Shown here: piece by piece, positions 1 to 7,279 of the stretch
How the letters are laid out: every line of letters starts with the position of its first letter
How positions within the stretch are numbered: position 1 is the stretch's first letter
NCBI GenBank assembly: GCA_035524275.1
Contig: DATKPC010000107.1
Span: 1 to 26,573, forward strand
Reading direction: 5' to 3'
Length of the DNA stretch: 26,573 bases
DNA from: DATKPC01 sp035524275
GTDB taxonomy: Bacteria; Pseudomonadota; Gammaproteobacteria; Burkholderiales; Burkholderiaceae_F
Notes under the pieces: model-generated
Told to the model about the DNA's origin: nothing
Seen by the model: only the letters and a program-made list of their open reading frames with translations
The model's database searches: none
Translations under genes and position numbers: made by a program

Positions 1-50
1 GCGGCGGCAACCCCGGCGGCCCCGGCGGCGAGCAGCGTGCGGCGGCGCAT
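1..50 (-). CDS. soxY: Probable SoxY N-terminus, cut by the window edge
   Basis: Only the first 16 codons are inside the window. They begin with ATG (complement of 48-50) and read MRRRTLLAAGAAGVAA, an arginine-rich start followed by a small hydrophobic run, which fits a Tat-type or other export signal. The start lies 3 nt after the soxX stop, and a GAGGG purine run at the end of soxX could serve as ribosome binding site. In many Sox operons soxX is followed directly by soxY, the periplasmic carrier on which sulfur intermediates are bound, and SoxY precursors usually carry a Tat signal. The identification rests on position and signal type only; any exported protein would fit the visible residues. 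Confidence 0.45.
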   Translation of the reverse strand, partial: MRRRTLLAAGAAGVAA

Positions 51-53
51 CCC

Positions 54-449
54 TCAGTCCCGCAGCGTCGCGAGGAACGCGACGACGTCGTCGATCTGCT
101 GCTCGTCGAGCACCGCTCGACCGCGGAACGCCGCAGCGACGCGCCAAAGCCCGTCGCCGGCTCCGTACGGAGGCATGATCGTCGCCGGATTGACGCGCCT
201 CGCGTCGACGATCCGCTCGCGCAACTGTTCGGGCGTCCAACGCGCGCCCGCGCCGCGCAGGTCCGGCGCGAGATCGCCCTGCTGGGCGACGTCCTCGAAC
301 GGGCCGCGGTGGCACAGCAGGCACATGCCGACCTGCCGGTCGGCGACGATCGCGCGCCCGCGCTGCGCGTCGCCCGCGCCGGGATCGGCCGTCGCCGCGG
401 CATGCAGCGCCAGCGCCAGAACGCCGCCGGCGACCGAAGCCGCGCTCAT
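54..449 (-). CDS. soxX: Sulfur-oxidation c-type cytochrome SoxX
   Basis: A 131-residue periplasmic monoheme cytochrome c. Residues 1 to about 21 form a signal peptide. The heme site is CLLCH at 43-47 and the likely distal ligand is Met92 in NPATIMPPY. The stretch ARWTPEQLRERIVDARRVNP and the C-terminal DVVAFLATLR match what I know of SoxX. In the Sox pathway SoxX pairs with SoxA and takes electrons when thiosulfate is attached to SoxY. The start codon overlaps the end of the upstream flavoprotein gene by 4 nt, a sign of translational coupling, and the next gene follows 3 nt after the stop. A flavocytochrome c heme subunit (FccA) was considered because fccB is upstream, but the conserved SoxX segment argues for SoxX. 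soxA, soxB and soxZ would lie beyond the window edge. Confidence 0.85.
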   Translation of the reverse strand: MSAASVAGGVLALALHAAATADPGAGDAQRGRAIVADRQVGMCLLCHRGPFEDVAQQGDLAPDLRGAGARWTPEQLRERIVDARRVNPATIMPPYGAGDGLWRVAAAFRGRAVLDEQQIDDVVAFLATLRD

Positions 450-1702
450 CCGAACGCTTCCTTCGTCATCGCGCGGAACCCCACCTGCGCCGCCTCCGCG
501 TCGCGCGCGCGCTGCGCGTCCTCGCCGGGCACCGGCGCGTTCGCCGCGGCGTCGACTTCCGCGAACGCGTCGTCGCGCGGCACGAACGAGCCGCGAATCG
601 CGATCCCGTACCCGGGCGCGGCGAGGCTGTGGCAAGCGGTCTCGAGGCGTGCCGCCTCGACGCTCCTGCCGGCGAGTTCCGCGATCACCGCCGCCGCGCA
701 ACGTCGCGCCTGCGCGATCGCACCGGACGCGGACTTCGGCAGCGCGCCGGTCAGGACCGCGTCGCCGATCACGTGCGTGCCGGGTTGCAGCCGCGACTCG
801 AAGCTCGCCGAATCGACCGGGCACCAGCCGCTCCGGTCGGAGACGCCGGCGATCGCGGCGATGCGCCCCGCACGGTGCGGCGGGATGACGTTGGCCACGG
901 CCGCACGGTACTGGTCGAAATCGGTCTCGATCGTTCGCGTCGCCGCGGTGACCGAGACGACCTCGCCGCCCTTGGACAACGGCACCCATTCGATGCGCCC
1001 GGGATAGAGCTTCGTCCAGGCTTCGACGAACAGGGCCTGCCGCGGGATCGCGTCCTTCGCATCGAGGATGACGAGCTTCGAGCGCGGCTTTTTTTCCTGC
1101 AGGTAGTGCGCGATGAGGCTCGCGCGCTCGTAGGGACCCGGGGGGCAACGCAGCGGGCCCGCCGGCACGACGATGACGACCAGTCCGCCGTCGTCCATCG
1201 CGTGCAACTGGCTGCGCAGCAGCACGGTCTGGTCACCGGCCTGCCACGCGTGAGGAAGCTGCAGAGACGCCGCCTCGTCGTAGCCCGGCCACGCGTCCCA
1301 GCGCAGCTCGATTCCGGGGGCGAGCACGAGGCGGTCGTACGCGAGCCGGCTCCCGTCGGACAGCGTCACGCTTCGCGCCACGGCGTCGACGCCGACCGCG
1401 GCGAGCGGGACGACCGCCACGCCGGCCGCCTTCAACGCGTCTCGGCGAAACTGCTGCTGCCGGATGTCGCGCAGCCCGGCGATGACCGAGTTGCTCATCG
1501 GACACGCGGTGTAGACCGGGTTCGGCTCGACCAGCGTCACCGCGATCGACGGCTCCGCGCGACGCAGCGTCCGGATGAACGTGGCGCCGGCGAACCCGCC
1601 GCCAATCACGACGACACGGGCCGTCGCGCCCTTGGCCGGCGTCGCCGCGATGGGCAACGCCGCAAGGGCGGCGCCGGCGCCGATCAGCTGCCGGCGGCGC
1701 AT
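446..1702 (-). CDS. fccB: Flavocytochrome c sulfide dehydrogenase, flavoprotein subunit
   Basis: A 418-residue FAD protein that would oxidise sulfide in the periplasm and pass electrons to a cytochrome c. Residues 1-25 carry an exported leader with an Arg-rich start. The dinucleotide-binding motif GGGFAGA is at 34-40. Cys67 in YTACPMSN sits where this family attaches FAD covalently. Two further cysteines, Cys186 (LRCPPG) and Cys357 (TACHSLAAPGYG), correspond to the redox-active disulfide of FccB. FAD-domain residues follow near THVIGDAVL (309-317). Length is normal for the family. The ATG begins immediately after the stop of the molybdopterin subunit gene (TGA then ATG, no gap), and the end overlaps soxX by 4 nt, so it is part of one operon. 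The name soxF is also used for Sox-linked members. Confidence 0.88.
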   Translation of the reverse strand: MRRRQLIGAGAALAALPIAATPAKGATARVVVIGGGFAGATFIRTLRRAEPSIAVTLVEPNPVYTACPMSNSVIAGLRDIRQQQFRRDALKAAGVAVVPLAAVGVDAVARSVTLSDGSRLAYDRLVLAPGIELRWDAWPGYDEAASLQLPHAWQAGDQTVLLRSQLHAMDDGGLVVIVVPAGPLRCPPGPYERASLIAHYLQEKKPRSKLVILDAKDAIPRQALFVEAWTKLYPGRIEWVPLSKGGEVVSVTAATRTIETDFDQYRAAVANVIPPHRAGRIAAIAGVSDRSGWCPVDSASFESRLQPGTHVIGDAVLTGALPKSASGAIAQARRCAAAVIAELAGRSVEAARLETACHSLAAPGYGIAIRGSFVPRDDAFAEVDAAANAPVPGEDAQRARDAEAAQVGFRAMTKEAFG

Positions 1703-3877
1703 TCAGACGAGCTCGTAGCCGCTGTTCTTCAGCGGGAATTCGCGGATCCGCCGGCCCGTGGCGCGGTACATCGCGTTGAGCACCGCCGGCGCCGCCACGC
1801 AGATCGTCGGCTCCCCGACGCCGCCCCAGAACCCCCCGGAGGGCATGACGATCGACTCGACCCTCGGCATCTGCCGGATCCGCATCGAGTCGTAGTCGTG
1901 GAAGTTCGTCTGCTCGATCCGCCCGTCCTTCACGGTGCACTGCTGCATGAACAGCGCGGACAGGCCGTAGACGAACGAGCCGGCGACCTGGCGCTCGATC
2001 TGCGCCGGATTCACCGCGTAGCCGCAATCGGTCGCGCCGACGATGCGGTGGACCTTGACCTTCGTTCCGCCTTCAACGGACACCTCGGCGCACGCCGCGA
2101 CGTAGCTCGCGAACGCGCGGAACACCGCGAGGCCGCGGTGCACCCCCTCCGGCGCCGGCGTGCCCCAGCCGCCGCGCTCCGCGACCGCGTTCAAGACGGC
2201 GAGGGCCTGCGGATGGTGCGCGAGCATCCCGCGGCGGAACTCCAGCGCATCCTGGCCGGCCGCTTCGGCGAGTTCGTCGACGAAACACTCGACGAAGATC
2301 GCGTTCTGGTTGATGTTGACGCCGCGCCAGAATCCGGGCGGCACGTGCGGGTTGCGCATCGCGTGGTCGATGCGGCGGTTCGGGATCTCGTATTCGAGCG
2401 AATGTTCGCCGCTCGGCCAGAGGCCCTGGAACGCGATCGGATCCTTGCCCTGCGCCAGCATGTCCGGCCGCGCCGACGCCAGGATCGACTGTCCGGACAA
2501 TCGAAGCCGCAACGCGGCCAGGCGGCCGTCGGCATCCAGGCCGCCGACGAGCCGGGCCTGCATCACCGGGTGGTAGCGGCCGTGCGTCATGTCCTCCTCG
2601 CGCGACCACAGCAGCTTCACCGGCGTGCCGGGCATCTGCTTGGCGATCGCGACCGCCTGGTGGACGTAGTCCGTGAAGCCGCGCCGACCGAAGCCGCCGC
2701 CCAGCAGCAGCTTGTGCACGTCGCATTGCGCGATGGGCAGCCCCGCCGCCTCCGCGGTCGCGGCCAGCGCCGCCTCGCCGTTCTGCGTCGGGCACCACAC
2801 CTCGCAGCGGTCGCCGGTGAAGAGCGCTGTCGCGTTCATCGGCTCCATCGTCGCGTGGTTCTGGTACGGATAGCGGTAGACCGCTTCGATCCGCTTCGCG
2901 GCGCCCGCGATCGCCGCGTCGACATCGCCCGCCTCGTTGTGCACGAACGCCTGCGGCGCGTCGAGTCCGGCGGCCAGCGTCTGCGCGATCGTCTCGCTCG
3001 ACACGCCAGCGTTGTCGCCGCCGTCCCATTCGATCTCGACCGCGTCGACCGCGGTCTTTGCCTGCCACCAGGTCTCGGCGACGACGGCAACCGCGGAATC
3101 GCCGACTCGCACGACCTTGCGCACCCCCGGCATCGCCTCCGCCTTCGCGGCGTCGTAGCGTTTCAATGTGCCGCCGAACACCGGGCAATCGCGGATCGCC
3201 GCGTTGAGCATCCCGGGGAGGCGCAGGTCGATGCCGTAGACCTGCGTGCCGTCGATCTTGTCGCGCGTATCCAGGCGCTTGACCGGCTTGCCGATGATCT
3301 GCCACTGCGACGGGTCCTTCAGCCGGACGTCGGCCGGCGGCGCCAGCTTCGCCGCCGCGGGCGCGACCTTGCCGTAGGTCGTCCGGCGACCGCTCGGCGG
3401 ATGCGTGATCACGCCGCGCGCGACGCGGCACTCGGACACCGGGACCTTCCAGCCGTCGGAGGCCGCCTGCAGCAGCAACGCACGCGCCGCCGCCCCACCC
3501 TTGCGCACGTAGTCGACGGATGTCCGGATTCCGCGGCTGCCGCCCGTTCCGAACTCGCCCCAGACCCGCTTGCGCGCGACGTTCTGCCCCGGAGTCGGGA
3601 ACTCGGTTGTCACCTTCGCCCAGTCGCAGTCGAGCTCGTCGGCGACGAGTTGCGCGAGGCCCGTCATCGTGCCCTGGCCCATCTCGGAGCGCGCGATCCG
3701 GATCACGACCGTGTCGTCGGGGCGGATCACGACCCAGGCGTTGACCTCGTCGGCGGCCTCGGAGGCCAGCGCCGGCGTCCCGAACGGCACGCGCAGGCCG
3801 AACGCGACGCCGCCGCCGACCACCGCGCTGCGGACCAGGAACGCGCGTCGGCCGCGATTCCACGTGGCATGTGACAT
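1703..3877 (-). CDS. Molybdopterin-binding subunit of a xanthine-dehydrogenase-family oxidoreductase (IorB-like)
   Basis: A 724-residue large subunit of the molybdenum hydroxylase family, closest in layout to isoquinoline 1-oxidoreductase beta subunit and membrane-associated aldehyde dehydrogenases. A twin-arginine signal (GRRAFLVRSAVVGGG) occupies the first 35-40 residues, so the enzyme is exported folded with cofactor. RSEMGQGTMTGLAQLVADEL and LLLGGGFGRRG belong to the molybdopterin cytosine dinucleotide domain. The catalytic glutamate is probably Glu689 in GVGEPTICVAAP near the C-terminus. The small [2Fe-2S] subunit is encoded 11 nt upstream, and a GAAGGAG ribosome site precedes the chosen ATG. 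The substrate cannot be read from sequence: N-heterocycles, aldehydes and nicotinate are all known for this group. No dedicated multiheme cytochrome is encoded beside it; instead the gene abuts fccB. Confidence 0.87.
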   Translation of the reverse strand: MSHATWNRGRRAFLVRSAVVGGGVAFGLRVPFGTPALASEAADEVNAWVVIRPDDTVVIRIARSEMGQGTMTGLAQLVADELDCDWAKVTTEFPTPGQNVARKRVWGEFGTGGSRGIRTSVDYVRKGGAAARALLLQAASDGWKVPVSECRVARGVITHPPSGRRTTYGKVAPAAAKLAPPADVRLKDPSQWQIIGKPVKRLDTRDKIDGTQVYGIDLRLPGMLNAAIRDCPVFGGTLKRYDAAKAEAMPGVRKVVRVGDSAVAVVAETWWQAKTAVDAVEIEWDGGDNAGVSSETIAQTLAAGLDAPQAFVHNEAGDVDAAIAGAAKRIEAVYRYPYQNHATMEPMNATALFTGDRCEVWCPTQNGEAALAATAEAAGLPIAQCDVHKLLLGGGFGRRGFTDYVHQAVAIAKQMPGTPVKLLWSREEDMTHGRYHPVMQARLVGGLDADGRLAALRLRLSGQSILASARPDMLAQGKDPIAFQGLWPSGEHSLEYEIPNRRIDHAMRNPHVPPGFWRGVNINQNAIFVECFVDELAEAAGQDALEFRRGMLAHHPQALAVLNAVAERGGWGTPAPEGVHRGLAVFRAFASYVAACAEVSVEGGTKVKVHRIVGATDCGYAVNPAQIERQVAGSFVYGLSALFMQQCTVKDGRIEQTNFHDYDSMRIRQMPRVESIVMPSGGFWGGVGEPTICVAAPAVLNAMYRATGRRIREFPLKNSGYELV

Positions 3878-3888
3878 GGCACGCTCCT

Positions 3889-4338
3889 TCACGCCTTCGC
3901 GGCGGCGTGGATCGCCTCGCGGACCTGCTGGAACGTCCCGCAGCGGCAGATGTTCGTCATCGCGTCGTCGATGTCGGCGTCGGTCGGATGCGGCTTCTTC
4001 GCCAGGAGCGCGGCCGCGGCCATGATCATTCCGCTCTGGCAGTAGCCGCACTGCGGCACATCATGGTCGAGCCAGGCCTGCTGCACCCGGCCCAGCCGGC
4101 CCTTCGGCGACAGGCCCTCGATCGTCGTGACCTTCCGTCCCTGGACGCTGGAGACCGGCGTGACGCACGCGCGCACCGCTTCGCCGTCGAGATGGACGGT
4201 GCAGGAGCCGCATTGTGCGATGCCGCAGCCGTATTTCGTCCCGGTCAGCCCCAGCTGCTCGCGCAGCACCCACAGGAGCGGCGTCGTCGGATCGACGTCG
4301 ACGTCGTGGGACTTGCCGTTGATCGTGAAGCGCACCAT
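3889..4338 (-). CDS. [2Fe-2S]-binding subunit of a molybdenum hydroxylase (IorA-like)
   Basis: A 149-residue small subunit carrying two [2Fe-2S] clusters that relay electrons from the molybdenum site of the partner subunit. The plant-ferredoxin-type N-terminal domain has the cysteine set KYGCGIAQCGSC with a further Cys about 20 residues on (VRACVTP). The C-terminal helical domain has QCGYCQSGM and ICRCGT. The start at 4338 is fixed by a near-perfect AAGGAGG eight nt upstream; an earlier in-frame Met (4467) gives an extension unlike the family. No signal peptide is present, so it is probably exported in complex with the Tat-bearing large subunit. It is the first gene of the operon that runs into fccB and soxX. 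Confidence 0.9.
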   Translation of the reverse strand: MVRFTINGKSHDVDVDPTTPLLWVLREQLGLTGTKYGCGIAQCGSCTVHLDGEAVRACVTPVSSVQGRKVTTIEGLSPKGRLGRVQQAWLDHDVPQCGYCQSGMIMAAAALLAKKPHPTDADIDDAMTNICRCGTFQQVREAIHAAAKA

Positions 4339-4564
4339 GCCATCGGCCTCCTTTGCAGTCGAACCCGCCGCCGGACGCGTATAGGAACTCGCGGCGGAAC
4401 CCGGACGTGCCATGGTACCGACGCGGCGCAGGTGAGGCGCGCGAACGCGCGCATCGGCGTCCCCCACTTTGCGTGATCGCGGTCGCGCGTCGAGCGCCCG
4501 TTAAGCCGCGTTTCAGGCGGGGATTTCAGGCGGGGATTTCAGGCGGGGACTGCAGGCGGGGGCT
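4339..4564. other. Intergenic region with probable operon promoter
   Basis: This 226-nt gap lies upstream of the molybdenum hydroxylase/fccB/soxX operon and is the only place its promoter could sit. A possible minus-strand -10 hexamer TATACG lies at 4378-4383, but I see no good -35 at the right distance. The upstream half holds the 13-bp tandem repeat listed separately. Confidence 0.35.
4511..4562. repeat. 13-bp tandem repeat, four units
   Basis: Units 4511-4523, 4524-4536 and 4537-4549 are identical (TTTCAGGCGGGGA). A fourth at 4550-4562 is degenerate (CTGCAGGCGGGGG). The array begins just beyond the stop codon of the DUF1648-type gene and ends before the promoter region of the operon on the same strand. 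On the minus strand each perfect unit contains TGA in a different frame, because 13 is not a multiple of three. Confidence 0.9.
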
Positions 4565-5140
4565 TCAGCGCCGTCGCGCCGGCACGCTGCGAAAGCGCGC
4601 GATCATCACGATCACGAACAGGAGCGTCGCGATCACGAAGAGGAAGATGCCGGCGCGGATCGCGCGCGCATCCAGCAGCGGCGGCGAGACGCCGTTCGCG
4701 CGCACCACGAGCCAGTGCGCGTAGACGAGGAACGCCAGCGGCACGTACGCGAAGCGTCGCATCATCGCGGTCAATGTCGCGATCGTCGCATCGCGGCGCT
4801 CCGGAGCAAGCCAGTAGTCGCGGTGGGGAAGATGGATTCGCGCGTCCGGCCGCCGCAACGCCATCGCCGGCACGATCGCGATGACCAGACCGACGACGAC
4901 GACGAGCGCAACCATCACGCCCATGTACGGGGTGCGCGGCATGAAGCCGTTGGCGTGCCCTGCGGCGTCGAAGTGGGACGCGACGAGCGCCGGGAGCGAG
5001 GAGGACGTCGCGACGACGAACGCCGCGCAGGCCGCGACAAAGACGAGGAAAACGGCGTTCGCGTAGCCGCCGACGCGGCCCGCCCGACCGTGGGGGCCTG
5101 GCGCGGATCGCGCGGATCGAACGCGTGGGCCTGGGGCCAT
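4565..5140 (-). CDS. DUF1648-type four-helix membrane protein
   Basis: A 191-residue membrane protein of unknown function. Four hydrophobic segments are visible: AVFLVFVAACAAFVVATS, YMGVMVALVVVVGLVIAIVP, FAYVPLAFLVYAHWLVV and a last one around GIFLFVIATLLFVIVMIA. Between the first two lies LPALVASHFDAAGHANGF, the loop that I recognise from DUF1648 proteins (related to SdpI-type immunity and signalling proteins), and PHRDYWLAPERR follows the second. The ATG at 5140 gives an Arg- and Pro-rich 25-residue leader; the true start may be slightly downstream. It lies 50 nt after the SDR mini-gene on the same strand and could be cotranscribed. I cannot assign a role from context. Confidence 0.7.
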   Translation of the reverse strand: MAPGPRVRSARSAPGPHGRAGRVGGYANAVFLVFVAACAAFVVATSSSLPALVASHFDAAGHANGFMPRTPYMGVMVALVVVVGLVIAIVPAMALRRPDARIHLPHRDYWLAPERRDATIATLTAMMRRFAYVPLAFLVYAHWLVVRANGVSPPLLDARAIRAGIFLFVIATLLFVIVMIARFRSVPARRR

Positions 5141-5190
5141 CGGGCGCTGCGCCGGTCGGGTCGAGACGGGGATGTCGGCGGCGGGGCGCG

Positions 5191-5436
5191 TCAGACGGTC
5201 CGCCCGCCGTCGACCGGGAATTCGACGACGGCATCGATGTCGGCGCGCCGCGTCACGTCGCACCGCACGACGGCGGCCGCATCGCCAAGCGGCGTGGCGA
5301 CCTGCTGCGCCCCCGCGTCGTTGATCTCGGCGAGCACGACGCGCGCGCGGCGGGCGGCGTACATCCGCGCGATTTCGGCGCCGAACCCGCTCGCGGCGCC
5401 GGTTACGATCGCGACCTTGTCCGCGAGTCGAGCCAT
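5191..5436 (-). pseudogene. Internally deleted short-chain dehydrogenase (81 residues)
   Basis: The N-terminal two thirds is a normal SDR start: MARLADKVAIVTGAASGFG with the cofactor-binding TGAASGFG motif, then VVLAEIND and RCDVTRRADIDAVV. The C-terminus FPVDGGRTV is the standard SDR ending. Between them the NAG motif, the catalytic Ser and the YxxxK active site are absent; family members are about 250-260 residues, so roughly 170 are missing. The reading frame is intact across the junction, and the ribosome site (AGGAG) upstream of the ATG is good. As it stands it cannot be a dehydrogenase. It is either a deletion remnant that happens to stay open, or a small protein under new use. The next gene on its 5' side is a similarly shortened hydratase, divergent. 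Confidence 0.75.
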
Positions 5437-5570
5437 GCGAATCTTCTCCTGGGGGACATCGATCGTACGCCGCGGAGCCCCGGGCGATGCTTGCGGGGGC
5501 GCCGGACGGACGGAAACACGGGCCCGAAGGAACGGGACGTCGGGGCGGGTCGCATGAACGGCACGACGCC
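5437..5570. other. Divergent intergenic region between two mini-genes
   Basis: This 134-nt region must carry the start signals of both shortened genes. It contains the first copy (5554-5565) of a 12-bp direct repeat ATGAACGGCACG whose second copy (5571-5582) starts the hydratase mini-gene. I see no convincing -35/-10 pair. Confidence 0.4.
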
Positions 5571-5897
5571 ATGAACGGCACGCGGACCGGCCCGCTTCAG
5601 GCCTGGATCGGCCGCCGCGAAACGCGGGCCGATCGGATCACGGCCGCGCCGCTGGCCGGCCTGGCGGCGACGCTGGATCGCGACGCCGACGGACACCCGA
5701 AGCGCGGCGAGTTCCTGCCACCGGTCGCGCTGCCGCGCCGGATGTGGGCCGGCGGCCGGCTGGAATTCCTGCAGCCCCTGTTCGACGGAGAGCCGATGAC
5801 GGTCTGCGGTCGCGCGACGGCCGCGGGATGTTTCGACCTCTGGGCGTGCGGCCCCGATGGATCCGTCGCGATGCGCGCGGAAGCGAAGGCCGGCTGA
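5571..5897 (+). pseudogene. Internally deleted MaoC / mesaconyl-CoA-hydratase-like protein (108 residues)
   Basis: The start (LQAWIGRRETRADRIT, then LAATLDRD), the middle DGHPKRGEFLPPVALPRRMW and GGRLEFLQPL match the N-terminal FAS1-like dehydratase domain of mesaconyl-C4-CoA hydratase-like proteins. The end (FDGEPMTVCGRA, then DLWACGPDGSVAMRAEA) matches the C-terminal end of the same family. Full proteins are about 280 residues, so the hot-dog core with the catalytic hydratase segment is missing. From memory of the family about 30 residues are also missing between TLDRD and DGHPKRG, which would make two separate in-frame losses. The frame is open throughout. The protein cannot be catalytically competent as a MaoC hydratase. 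Intact relatives act on C5-dicarboxyl-CoA thioesters. Confidence 0.7.
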
Positions 5898-6086
5898 AGC
5901 GCGGGCCCGGTCGCCCGCGCGCGGCGTGGGTCAACGCGGCCTTCGTCGTCGTGCTCCTGGAGGCGCTGGGGCTCGTCGTCGCGGTCTTCGGGTTTCGGCG
6001 CGCGCGCTGGGGGGAATCGCGGACGAATCCGTCGCGTTGAGCCGCCGGCGACCGCGGCGTCGCGGGCCGGGGGCGGATGCGCGAAA

Positions 6087-7277
6087 TCAGAAGCTGTCGC
6101 CCGGGACGCGCACCCAGCCTTCCATCAGGACCCGCGCGCTGCGGCTCATGATCGCCTTGGTGACCGTCCACTGGCCGTCGACGCGCTGCGCTTCGGCGCC
6201 GACGCGCAACGTGCCCGACGGATGGCCGAACCGCACTTCGCGCCGGTTGCCGCCGCCGGCGGCAAGATTCACGAGCGTCCCCGGGATCGCTGCCGCCGTG
6301 CCGATCGCGACCGCGGCCGTACCCATCATCGCGTGGTGCAGCTTGCCCATCGACAGCGCGCGAACCAGGAGGTCGACGTCGGCGGCCGCGATCCGCTTGC
6401 CGCTCGACGCGGTGTAGTCCGAGGGGCGCGCAACGAACGCGACCTTCGGCGTGTGCTGCCGTCCGGCCGCCTCGCGGGCGTCCTTGATCAGGCCCATCCG
6501 TACCGCACCGTGCGCGCGGATCGCCTCGAAGCGCGCAAGCGCCTTCGGATCGCCGTTGATCGCGTCCTGCAGCTCGGTGCCGGCGTAGCCGATGTCCTTC
6601 GCGTTGACGAAGATCGTCGGGATGCCGGCGTTGATCAGCGTCGCCTTGAAGGTGCCGACGCCCGGCACCTCGAGGTCGTCCACGACGTTGCCGGTCGGGA
6701 ACATCGCGCCGCCGCCATCCTCGCCTTCGTCGGCCGGATCCAGGAACTCGAGCTGGACCTCGGCGGCGGGAAAGGTCACGCCGTCGAGCTCGAAATCACC
6801 GGTCTCCTGCACCTGTCCGTCGACGACCGGGACGTGCGCGACGATCGTCTTGCCGATGTTGGCCTGCCAGATCCGGACCGTGCAGACGCCGTCCCGGGGC
6901 ACGCGTTCCGAAGGAACCAGTCCGTGCGCGATCGCGAACGGGCCGACGGCCGCGGAGAGGTTGCCGCAGTTGCCCGACCAGTCGACGAAGGGCTGGTCGA
7001 TCGACACCTGCCCGAACAGGTAGTCGACGTCATGGTCGGCACGCGCGCTCTTCGACAGGATGACCGACTTCGATGTCGACGATGTCGCCCCCCCCATCCC
7101 GTCGATCTGCTTCGCGTACGGGTCGGGGCTGCCGATCACCCGCATCAAGAACCGATCGCGGGCCGTCCCCGGCTCACGGGCCGGCGGCGGAAGGTCCTCG
7201 CGGAGAAAGAAGACGCCCTTGCTCGTGCCGCCGCGCATGTAGGTGGCGGGAATCTTCACTTGCGGTGCGAAGGCCAT
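6087..7277 (-). CDS. prpF: 2-methylaconitate isomerase PrpF
   Basis: A 396-residue protein of the PrpF family, which converts 2-methyl-trans-aconitate to the cis isomer in the AcnD-dependent methylcitrate cycle. The family start PATYMRGGTSKGVFF is present, followed by GMGGATSSTSKSVIL, the region WSGNCGNLSAAVG with the conserved Cys, and the C-terminal GHPSGTLRVGA. These match the diaminopimelate-epimerase-like fold of PrpF. The gene begins 2 nt after the acnD stop (TAA, CG, ATG), so the two are almost certainly cotranscribed and coupled. Length is normal. The partner genes prpB and prpC are not in this window. After the stop comes the degraded patch with the SDR and hydratase mini-genes. Confidence 0.93.
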   Translation of the reverse strand: MAFAPQVKIPATYMRGGTSKGVFFLREDLPPPAREPGTARDRFLMRVIGSPDPYAKQIDGMGGATSSTSKSVILSKSARADHDVDYLFGQVSIDQPFVDWSGNCGNLSAAVGPFAIAHGLVPSERVPRDGVCTVRIWQANIGKTIVAHVPVVDGQVQETGDFELDGVTFPAAEVQLEFLDPADEGEDGGGAMFPTGNVVDDLEVPGVGTFKATLINAGIPTIFVNAKDIGYAGTELQDAINGDPKALARFEAIRAHGAVRMGLIKDAREAAGRQHTPKVAFVARPSDYTASSGKRIAAADVDLLVRALSMGKLHHAMMGTAAVAIGTAAAIPGTLVNLAAGGGNRREVRFGHPSGTLRVGAEAQRVDGQWTVTKAIMSRSARVLMEGWVRVPGDSF

Positions 7278-7279
7278 CG

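Noticed and set aside
629..3874. 1081-codon plus-strand open frame opposite the molybdopterin subunit and fccB
   Set aside because: It is the antisense shadow of well-supported genes in GC-rich DNA; the translation is Arg/Asp/His-rich low-information sequence without family motifs.
4384..4416. Sigma-54-like TGGCACG element on the minus strand upstream of the molybdenum hydroxylase operon
   Set aside because: The -24-like part is present, but no TTGC follows at the required four-base spacing.
5894..6040. Possible small membrane peptide with one hydrophobic segment (VNAAFVVVLLEALGLVVAVFG)
   Set aside because: The frame has no ATG or GTG start after the hydratase mini-gene, only a CTG overlapping its stop, and no ribosome site. 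It could be a remnant of a lost gene, but I cannot support a call.
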